Below are positions 53,098 through 61,114 of a stretch of 64,000 nucleotides of DNA, piece by piece (the first letter of the stretch is position 1; each line of letters begins with the position of its first letter). The DNA comes from Rhizobium sp. RCAM05350. Lineage in GTDB: Bacteria > Pseudomonadota > Alphaproteobacteria > Rhizobiales > Rhizobiaceae. The DNA is taken from assembly GCA_024426085.1 (NCBI GenBank), contig CP087974.1:3382001-3446000 (forward strand), in the 5' to 3' direction. Under the pieces are notes generated by a model. It did no database searches. It was not told the origin of the DNA and saw only the letters and a program-made list of their open reading frames with translations. Both the position numbers and the translations under genes were made by a program.

Positions 53098-53730
53098 ATG
53101 CCTGAATACGATTACATCCGGGATGGCGATGCCATCTACGAGCGTTCGTTTGCCATCATCCGCAGCGAAGCCAACCTGTCCCGCTTTTCCGAGGAAGAGG
53201 CCGATCTGGCTGTTCGCATGGTGCATGCCTGCGGACTGGTGGACGCCGCGCAATATTTCGAGTTCTCCCCGGCTTCGTTCCTGCTGCCCGCCAGGCCCTG
53301 AAGAATGGTGCGCCGATCTTCTGCGATGCCTTCATGGTCTCCCACGGCGTTACCCGTGCGCGCCTGCCGGCCGATAATGATGTGATCTGCACATTGCGTG
53401 AACCACAGACCGCCGACATTGCCCGCGAGATCGGCAATACCCGTTCCGCCGCTGCACTGAAGCTGTGGGTCGAGCGCCTGGCTGGATCCGTGGTTGCCAT
53501 CGGCAATGCGCCGACAGCACTGTTCTTCCTGTTGGAACTGCTGCGCGATGGTGCGCCAAAACCGGCGGCGATCATCGGCATGCCGGTTGGCTTCGTTGGC
53601 GCAGCGGAATCGAAGGACGCGCTGGCTGAAAATTCCTATGGCGTCCCCTATGCCATCGTGCGCGGACGTCTCGGCGGCAGCGCCATGACCGCGGCTGCGG
53701 TCAATTCTGCTGGCGAGGCCGGGACTTTGA
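53098..53730 (+). CDS. cobH: Precorrin-8X methylmutase, two frameshifts
   Basis: CobH moves the C-11 methyl to C-12, giving hydrogenobyrinate. It is recognised by YDYIRDGDAIYERSFAIIR, IFCDAFMVSHGVTR and RGRLGGSAMTAAAVNS. A break near 53287 splits it. An extra G at 53709 hides the natural end LARPGL and the stop at 53728-53730. Without that correction the frame runs on into cobI and mimics a fusion. The corrected length is about 210 residues, the family norm. Confidence 0.92.
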
Positions 53731-54464
53731 GCGGCGCTTCGACTGGCAAGCTGATTGGGGTCGGCACAGGCCCGGGCGATCCGGAGCTTCTGACACTCAA
53801 GGCCCTCAAAGCGCTGGAGGCGGCCGATGTGCTCGCCTACTTCGCCAAGGAAGGACGGCGCGGCAATGGACGCGCTGTTGTCGATGGGCTGTTGAAGCCC
53901 GGGCTGCTCGAATTGCCGCTCTACTATCCGGTGACCGTCGAGATCGACAAGGACCACGACGACTACAAGAGCCAGATCACCGGGTTCTATGATGCGTCGG
54001 CCGCCGCTGTTGCTGAACATCTAAACGCAGGCAAGACTGTCGCGATCCTCAGCGAAGGCGACCCGATGTTCTATGGCTCCTACATGCATCTGCATGTGCG
54101 TCTGGCTGGGCGTTTTCCCGTTGAGGTCATTCCGGGGATCACCGCCATGTCCGGCTGCTGGTCGGTGGCGGGGCTGCCGATCGTGCAGGGCGACGATGTC
54201 CTCTCCGTGCTTCCGGGCACGATGAGCGAGGACCAGCTGACCCGCCGTCTCGGCGATACAGAAGCTGCTGTGATCATGAAGGTCGGCCGCAATCTGCCGA
54301 AGATCCGGCGGGCTCTGATTGCTGCGGGCAAACTCAGCCAAGCCGTCTACGTCGAGCGCGGCACGATGGCGAATTCCACGATGATCCCGCTGGCGGAAAA
54401 GGCCGATGACACGGCTCCGTATTTTTCGCTGGTGCTGGTTCCCGGCTGGAGCGGCAGGCCATGA
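53727..54464 (+). CDS. cobI: Precorrin-2 C20-methyltransferase
   Basis: CobI adds the C-20 methyl group to precorrin-2. The SAM-binding start KLIGVGTGPGDPELLTLKA, the loop ILSEGDPMFYGSYMHLH and EVIPGITAMSGCWS are typical. I place the start at TTG 53727, overlapping the cobH stop as TTGA, which gives 245 residues, the usual size. The frame stays open upstream only because of the extra base in cobH. It overlaps cobJ by 4 bases. Confidence 0.92.
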   Translation: MSGASTGKLIGVGTGPGDPELLTLKALKALEAADVLAYFAKEGRRGNGRAVVDGLLKPGLLELPLYYPVTVEIDKDHDDYKSQITGFYDASAAAVAEHLNAGKTVAILSEGDPMFYGSYMHLHVRLAGRFPVEVIPGITAMSGCWSVAGLPIVQGDDVLSVLPGTMSEDQLTRRLGDTEAAVIMKVGRNLPKIRRALIAAGKLSQAVYVERGTMANSTMIPLAEKADDTAPYFSLVLVPGWSGRP

Positions 54465-55226
54465 GCGGCACGCTATATGTGATCGGTACAGGTCCGGGTG
54501 GTCCACAGCAGATGACGCCGGAAGCGCTCGACGCGGTATCGAAGTCCACCGATTTCCTTGGTTACGGCCCCTATCTTGACCGGCTTTCGTTGCGTTCCGA
54601 CCAGAACCGCATTGCCTCGGACAATCGTGAGGAACTCGATCGCGCGCAGGCCGCAATCATTCGCGCCGTCTCCGGCACCAATGTCTGTGTCGTCTCCGGC
54701 GGCGATCCCGGCGTCTTTGCCATGGCCGCCGCCGTTTGCGAGGCGATCGACAACGGGCCGGACGAATGGCGCGCGATCGATCTCGTCATCGTACCCGGTG
54801 TCACCGCCATGCTCGCAGTCGCAGCTCGTATCGGTGCTCCGCTCGGTCACGATTTCTGCGCCATCTCGTTGTCGGACAATCTGAAGCCCTGGGATGTGAT
54901 CACGCGGCGCTTGAAGCTGGTGGCGGAGGCCGGTCTGGTGATCGCGCTCTATAATCCGATCAGCAAGGCGCGTCCCTGGCAGCTCGGCCAAGCCTTCGAT
55001 ATCCTGCGCAGCGTGCTGCCGGCCGAAACGCCGGTGATATTCGGTCGTGCCGCGGGTCGTCCCGATGAGCGCATGTTGGTCATGCCGCTTCATGACGCGG
55101 ACGCCCAGAAGGCAGATATGGCTACCTGCGTGATCATCAGTTCTGCCGGAAACGCGGATCATCCTGCGCCCGGGCAAGCCCGATCTCGTTTACACGCCGC
55201 GTTTCATCTCCGGGGAGAAAATGTGA
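54461..55226 (+). CDS. cobJ: Precorrin-3B C17-methyltransferase, one frameshift near the end
   Basis: CobJ methylates C-17 and contracts the ring. It starts GTLYVIGTGPGGPQQMTPEA and carries VVSGGDPGVFAMA, LVIVPGVTAMLAVA and IALYNPISKARPWQL. A break near 55148 hides the true end, which restores to LRPGKPDLVYTPRF and stops at 55226. It converges with cobK and overlaps that gene's 3' end by 37 bases. Confidence 0.93.
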
Positions 55227-55958
55227 TCGACAAGGCCGAGCGCGTCTTTGACAGTATCAACCGTTCGGACATCGGCCGGTTGCTGCCGCTCGACCATGAT
55301 CACCGCGATGCCCAGTGCACGGGCGGCGGCGATCTTGCCGTAGGTGGCAGCGCCGCCGCTGTTCTTGGCGACGATCGCCTCGATCCGGTTCTCGATCAGG
55401 AGGTCGCGTTCGGCCGTCTCCTCGAAGGGGCCGGTCGCGAGAATATAACGCGTCGGGCACGCCGAGCTTCGGCGTGACGGGATCGACGCTACGGACCAGA
55501 TAGCTGTGCTGCGGAGCGCTCTCGAAATGGAAGGCTTCCTGTCTGCCAATGGCAAGGAGGACGCGTTTCGGGGCCGCGCCGAGAGCCTCGACCGCTTCCG
55601 CGACAGACCGAACACGGGTCCAATGATCGCTTGGTTCTTGTTTCCACGCGGAACGGCGCAGAGCAAAAAACGAAATTCCAGTCTGTTGCGCCGCGATCGT
55701 CGCGTTGTGCGAGATACGCGCCGCAAAGGGATGCGTGGCATCGATCAGAAGATCGAATTTTCCAGCTTTCAGAAACTCGGCAAGCCCGTCGCTGCCACCG
55801 AAGCCGCCGCTGCGGGTGGGAACCGGCAGGGCCATGGGCTCCGCCGTTCGTCCGGCCAGCGAAAGCAGGCTTTCGCAATCCGGGCGCAGCGTCAGGGCGG
55901 CGGCCAGCTGTCGCGCTTCGGTCGTGCCGCCAAGGATCAGGATGCGGTGTTTGCCCAT
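55190..55958 (-). CDS. cobK: Precorrin-6A reductase, one frameshift
   Basis: CobK uses NADPH to reduce the macrocycle of precorrin-6A. The start HRILILGGTTEARQLAAAL carries the dinucleotide loop, FDLLIDATHPFAARIS follows, and the C-terminal half holds AIVAKNSGGAATYGKI. A break near 55470 separates the halves. The protein is about 256 residues. It is the only gene of the cob cluster on the minus strand, as in the Pseudomonas denitrificans cluster. Its ATG shares two bases with the ATG of cobL. Confidence 0.93.
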
Positions 55959-57200
55959 GGGTGACGGTCAGGCCTCTTCTGCTGGCAATATTGCGCCTTG
56001 GCTGACGATCATCGGCCTTGGTGAAGACGGTTTACCCGGTCTCGGAGACGAGGCCAAGCGTTGCATCGCCAGTGCCTCGGTGGTTTTTGGCGGGGCTCGG
56101 CATCTTGAGCTTGCTGCCGCGATGATTGCCGGGCAGCAACAGAGTTGGCTAAGCCCGTTCGAGCGCTCCGTCGAGGCCGTGGTTGCGCTGCGCGGAACGC
56201 CCGTCGTGGTGCTCGCCTCCGGAGATCCCTTCTTCTTCGGTGTCGGGGCGACGCTTTCTGCGGGAGATCGATCGATCGGAAATGCGGGTCCTTCCATCCC
56301 CGTCCTCGTTCAGTCTGGCCGCATCCAGCCTTGGCTGGGCATTACAGGATACCGTGATCGTTTCCCTGCATGGCCGTCCACTCGATCTGATCCGGCCGAA
56401 GCTGCAGCCGGGGTCTCGTATTCTGGCGTTGACATCCGACGAAAAGGGGCCGGCGGAGCTTGCACGATTGCTTGCCGCAAGTGGGTTCGGGCAGTCGCGT
56501 TTGACCGTGCTCGAGGCGCTGGGGGCATTCAGGAACGTGTGACGTCGCACATCGCTGCGGAATTTTCGCTGATGGATATCAACCCGCTGAACATCTGCGC
56601 CGTCGAGGTCGTGGCTGAAGCGGGTGCGCAGAATCCTGCCGCTGGCATCCGGTCTTGATGAGGGGTTGTTCGAGCATGACGGGCAGATCACCAAGCGCGA
56701 GGTCCGGGCGCTGACGTTGTCTGCGTTGGCGCACGCGACGGGGCGAACTGCTGTGGGATGTCGGTGCAGGGTCCGGTTCGATCTGTATCGAGTGGATGCT
56801 GTCCGATCCGGCAATGCGCGCAATTGCCATCGAAGGTTCTGCGGAGCGCTGCGAGCGCATCAAGCGGAACGCGGCAAATTTCGGGGTGTCAGGTTTGGCA
56901 GTGGTGCATGGTACGGCGCCCGAGGCCCTTGCCGGTTTGCCATCTCCGGATGCGATTTTTATCGGCGGTGGCGGGAGCGAGGCTGGCGTCATGGAGGTGG
57001 CCATCGCTGCCTTGAAGATCGGTGGCCGATTGGTCGCGAATGGCGTCACGACACAGATGGAAGCGGTGCTTCTGGAGCATCATGCAAGGCTCGGTGGTTC
57101 GCTGATCCGCATCGATATCGCCCGCGCATCTCCCGTAGGGTCGATGACCGGCTGGCGTCCGGCGATGCCGGTCACGCAATGGTCATGGGTAAAACCGTGA
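55957..57200 (+). CDS. cobL: Precorrin-6Y C5,15-methyltransferase (decarboxylating), at least four frameshifts
   Basis: CobL is a fusion of two methylase domains that methylate C-5 and C-15 and decarboxylate the acetate side chain. The N-terminal CobE/CbiE-type part has [19 protein letters not shown] and [17 protein letters not shown]. The C-terminal CbiT-type part has [14 protein letters not shown], then [10 protein letters not shown] and [16 protein letters not shown]. Breaks lie near 56343, 56525, 56628 and 56742. The full length is about 414 residues. Confidence 0.92.
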
Positions 57201-57225
57201 TTTCGGAATTTTAGAAGGGAACAGC

Positions 57226-57991
57226 ATGACCGTTCATTTCATCGGAGCAGGCCCGGGCGCCGCAGACCTGATCACCGTGCGCGGTCGCGATCTCATCGCC
57301 CGCTGCCCGGTCTGTCTCTATGCCGGCTCAATCGTCTCGCCGGAGCTATTGCAGTATTGCCCGGACGGCGCGCGCATCGTCGATACGGCACCGATGTCGC
57401 TCGATGAGATCGAAGCCGAGTATGTCAAGGCCGCTGCCGATGGTCATGATGTGGCGCGGCTTCATTCAGGCGACCTCTCTGTGTGGAGCGCTGTTGCCGA
57501 ACAGATCCGTCGGCTGGAGAAGCATGGGCTGGATTATACAATGACGCCCGGCGTGCCGGCGTTTGCGGCCGCCGCTGCGACGCTTGGCCGGGAACTGACC
57601 ATCCCCGCTGTCGCCCAGAGCCTGGTGCTGACGCGCGTTTCCGGCCGAGCTTCGCCGATGCCGAATGCCGAGACCTTGGCCGGGTTCGGTGCCACCGGCG
57701 CGACACTCGCCATCCATCTGGCAATCCATGCTCTGGGACAGGTGGTCGAGGAGCTAACGCCGCTCTACGGTGCGGATTGCCCGGTCGCCATTGTCGTCAA
57801 GGCATCGTGGCCGGATGAGCGGGTAATCCGGGGCACGCTCGCCGATATCGAGGCAAAGGTGGCGGCCGATCCGATCGAGCGGACGGCGCTGATCTTTGTC
57901 GGCCGTACGCTTGGTGCCACCGATTTCCGCGAGAGTTCGCTTTATGATGCAGCCTATCAGCGGCGGTTTCTGCGGCCGCGACGGGCTGTAG
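57226..57991 (+). CDS. cobM: Precorrin-4 C11-methyltransferase, one late frameshift
   Basis: CobM adds the C-11 methyl group to precorrin-4. [35 protein letters not shown] and [13 protein letters not shown] define it. An extra T near 57970 hides the natural end GRDGL and the TAG at 57989-57991. The uncorrected frame runs to 58083 and would overlap phaG on the other strand. The corrected protein is about 255 residues. It ends 7 bases before the convergent phaG stop. Confidence 0.92.
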
Positions 57992-57998
57992 AGAAGCG

Positions 57999-58379
57999 TC
58001 AGATATCCATGCCTGAGGTGTCCGGCGGCTCACCGGTTGTCTTGCGCGGCACATCGTTCCTGCCTTCGATCCGGTCGCGGTAAAGTGCGGATTGGCCAAG
58101 CAGCATCAAGGTCACTGGCGTCGTCAGGATGACGAAGACGATGATCAGGATCTCGTGCAAGATCCAGCGGTTCTGCAGCACGGCAAAGGTGATCATCGAG
58201 GCGATGCAGATCAGGATCGTGCCGGCGCTGGCGCCGAGCGTCGGCGCATGCAGACGGCCGTAGAAGGTTTTCAGGCGGATCAGTCCCATCGAGCCTATGA
58301 GGGTGATGGCCGAACCGAGTAGGAGAAGAACGCAGACCGGGATTGCCGCCCAGGTCGGAAGGTCGGTCAGATGGCTCAT
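57999..58379 (-). CDS. phaG: Mrp/Pha cation antiporter subunit G
   Basis: An intact 126-residue protein with three predicted membrane helices, the first around [40 protein letters not shown] is the family signature. It is the last gene of the leftward pha operon and overlaps phaF by 4 bases. Multi-subunit Mrp antiporters exchange Na+ or K+ for protons; in Sinorhizobium meliloti the Pha system supports potassium and pH adaptation. Confidence 0.93.
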   Translation of the reverse strand: MSHLTDLPTWAAIPVCVLLLLGSAITLIGSMGLIRLKTFYGRLHAPTLGASAGTILICIASMITFAVLQNRWILHEILIIVFVILTTPVTLMLLGQSALYRDRIEGRNDVPRKTTGEPPDTSGMDI

Positions 58380-58656
58380 TCGATCACCTCGCCGCGCATC
58401 AGGAATTTGGCAAAAGCGATCGACGAAACGAAGCCGAGCAGGGCGATGATCAGCGCCGCTTCGAAATAGATCGTATTGGCGGTGCGAATACCGAATGTCA
58501 GAAGCAGCAGCATGGCGTTGATATACAGTGCATCGAGGCCGAGGATACGGTCCTGCGCGCGTGGCCCCCGGGCCATCCGGAACACGCGCACCCCATGGCC
58601 AGCGCCAAGAGGATCTGCGATGCCAGGATCGACCAGATGATGAAGAGCTCGTTCAT
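58376..58656 (-). CDS. phaF: Mrp/Pha cation antiporter subunit F, one frameshift
   Basis: A 93-residue membrane protein with three helices. A break near 58590 separates the first helix (LFIIWSILASQILLALA) from the rest, which holds RMARGPRAQDRILGLDAL and FEAALIIALLGFVSSIAFAK. Restoring it brings the start to the ATG at 58656, overlapping the phaE stop. Confidence 0.9.
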
Positions 58657-59141
58657 TCGAATATCTCCTTCAACGGGGCTTCATAGCGGCTTCTGATTAG
58701 CTCGGACCATGCCGGGCCGTTTTCAACGTCGAGCACGTGGATCAAGAGGACGCCGGTCTGGCGGTCGAATTCGAGCCAGGCAGTGCCGGGCGTTGCGGTC
58801 AGGATGCAGGCAAGCAGTGCCAGCGCGTTCTCATCACGCAGGCTGATGTCGATTGCCACAAAGCCGGAATTCACGGGCCGTTTTCCTGCACGCAGGATCA
58901 CCCCCATCACGGCGATGTTGGAGCGGACCACATCGACGGTGACGTGCCAGGCCAAAACGGCAATGCGTCCGTAATTCTTCAACCGTGTCTTGTCGGGCTG
59001 CAGATTGACCATGGCCCAGGCAAACGCGATGCCGAGCATGGTGCCGAGCACGATCTGGCCAGGCGAAAGCGACTGGTTGATGAGCAGCCACAATATTAAA
59101 AGGGCCAGCGACAGCAGCGGATAGGGGAACCAGTAGCGCAT
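58653..59141 (-). CDS. phaE: Mrp/Pha cation antiporter subunit E
   Basis: An intact 162-residue subunit with two N-terminal membrane helices (LLSLALLILWLLINQSLSPG) and a cytoplasmic domain containing VAIDISLRDENALALLAC and TATPGTAWLEFD. It starts 3 bases after the phaD stop and overlaps phaF at its end, so the G-F-E genes are tightly packed. Confidence 0.94.
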   Translation of the reverse strand: MRYWFPYPLLSLALLILWLLINQSLSPGQIVLGTMLGIAFAWAMVNLQPDKTRLKNYGRIAVLAWHVTVDVVRSNIAVMGVILRAGKRPVNSGFVAIDISLRDENALALLACILTATPGTAWLEFDRQTGVLLIHVLDVENGPAWSELIRSRYEAPLKEIFE

Positions 59142-59144
59142 GAC

Positions 59145-60772
59145 CTACTCCCCCGCCGCCGGGCCGGCACGCGGTGCCGACATCACGCGTCCGATATAGT
59201 TTTGTGGTTCACCCAGCGATTTCGCCGTCGCGTCCATGTAGCGCATGGCGGCCCCTGCTTGGAGGCTCAAGAAGATGCAGGCTGTCAGAAGCAGCAAAAC
59301 CGGCGTGATCTCGATCAGGAAGACACGTGGAATGGTGCCTTCTGATCGATGTCCAGAAGGTTCGGATGCCGACACGGTTCATGGCGATCATGGCTGCGAG
59401 GCCTGACAGGATGAGCAGGGCGGTATAAGTCCATTCAGCGCCCGATACGGGTGCCTTGCCGCCAAAACTAACGGGATTGAACAGCCCATGCAGCATGGCG
59501 AATTTGGCCAGAAATCCGGACAGGGGCGGCAGGCCGGAGAGAAGGATGGCGCAGGTACAAAAGCAAAGACCGAGAACGGCCATGGTGCCGGGTACGGCAA
59601 CGCCGCCTTCCTTTTCTTCCTCGTTCTCGTCGACATCGCCATAGGCTTCCATCGTCACGGCCAGAACGTCGGCGCCGGCGTCTGGGCGCGCTCCACCAGC
59701 TCGATCAGCAAGAAGAAGGCGCAGATCGTCAGTGTCGAGCTGACCAGATAAAACAACGCGCCGCCGATGACAGCGCCATTGCCAAGGCCGATGGCCGCCA
59801 TCAACGTGCCGGAAGAGACCAGCACGCAATAGCCGGCGAGCCGGCCCATCGCCTGAGAGGCCAGCACGCCGATTGCGCCAAAACCGATGGTGAGCAGGCC
59901 GCCATAGAGCAGAATGGGTTGCCCGAAACCGAGGGAGCCACCTGCATCGCTGCCGAAGAGCAGCATGGAAAGCCGAAGAAGAATATAAACCCCGACCTTG
60001 GTGAGGATGGCGAAGATCGCGGCGACCGGAGGTGTCGCGGCAGAATAGGTGGCGGGCAGCCAGAAGCCGAGTGGCCACATACCGGCCTTGACGAGGAAGG
60101 CGATACCTGAGCAATGCGGCGCCCGCTTCCATGAGCATCCGGCTTTCCGGGCCGATCGTGGTGATCCGCATGGCAAGATCGGCCATGTTCAGCGTGCCGG
60201 TCGCACCGTAGATCAGGCTGACGCCGATCAGGAACAGAGACGAGGCAGCGAGGTTGACGGCGATGTAATGCAGGCCTGCCTTGACCCTCATCGGACCCGA
60301 GCCGTGCAGCAGCAGGCCGTAGGACGCGGCCAGCATCATTTCGAAAAAGACGAACAGGTTGAACAGGTCGCCGGTCAGGAACGCGCCGTTGAGACCCTGC
60401 CAGCATGAGCTGGAACAGCGAATGGAAATGGTGGCCGGCACGATGCCATTTGGCCATCGAGAACACCTGCGTCGCCATAGCCAAGAGCGCCGTCAGCACC
60501 AGCATCAGGGCCGATAGCCGGTCGAGTACCAGCACGATGCCGAAGGGTGCCGGCCAGTTTCCGAGCAGATAGACGCTGGCACCGGACTCGCCATCTCCGG
60601 AGGCTGCGGCCGTTTGCATCAGATAAACGCTGATCAGGAAGACGACGACGGTCGATGTGGAGCCGATGACGCCTTTCAGTGTCCGGTTTCGTTCGTCGAC
60701 CGGAATGAGGGCGGCTGCCGTGATGATCGGCAGCAGGATCGGCAGGATGATCAGGTGGTGAAGCCAGTTCAT
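59145..60772 (-). CDS. phaD: Mrp/Pha cation antiporter subunit D, four frameshifts
   Basis: A complex I-like proton-antiporter subunit of about 542 residues with around 14 predicted helices. Segments are FNLFVFFEMMLAASYGLLL, VKAGMWPLGFWLPATYSA with the conserved helix Lys, TKVGVYILLRL and LSGLPPLSGFLAKFAML. Breaks lie near 60405, 60110, 59680 and 59350, and all five pieces join in order. It starts 6 bases after phaC. Confidence 0.92.
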
Positions 60773-60778
60773 TCCATG

Positions 60779-61114
60779 CTACTCCCTGCCGTCCACATGG
60801 TCGGTGCCGGTAAAGCCGCGAGAGGCAAGCAGAACGACGAGAAACAGCGCCGTCATGGCAAACCCGATGACGATGGCTGTGAGTACCAGCGCTTGGGGAA
60901 TGGGATCCGTGTGGGTCAACAGTCCGCCGGTGCCGCCGGGTTCCAGAACCGGCGGCGCGTTGACCCTGAGCCGGCCCATGCCGAAGATGAAAAGGTTGAC
61001 GGCATAGGACAGCAGAGACAGGCCGATGATGACCTGATAGGTGCGGGGCCGGAACAGAAGCCAGACGCCGGAGGCAGTGAGGACGCCGATGCCTGCGGAG
61101 AGAACCAGTTCCAT
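60779..61114 (-). CDS. phaC: Mrp/Pha cation antiporter subunit C
   Basis: An intact 111-residue NuoK-like subunit with three helices. YQVIIGLSLLSYAVNLFIF and DPIPQALVLTAIVIGFAMTA are its conserved parts. I chose the ATG at 61114, which shares one base with the phaAB stop (TAATG), over a longer reading from 61192 that lies inside phaAB. Confidence 0.94.
   Translation of the reverse strand: MELVLSAGIGVLTASGVWLLFRPRTYQVIIGLSLLSYAVNLFIFGMGRLRVNAPPVLEPGGTGGLLTHTDPIPQALVLTAIVIGFAMTALFLVVLLASRGFTGTDHVDGRE

Noticed and set aside
53334-54464. Bifunctional CobH-CobI enzyme
   Set aside because: One extra base at 53709 removes the cobH stop; the corrected sequence gives two normal genes.
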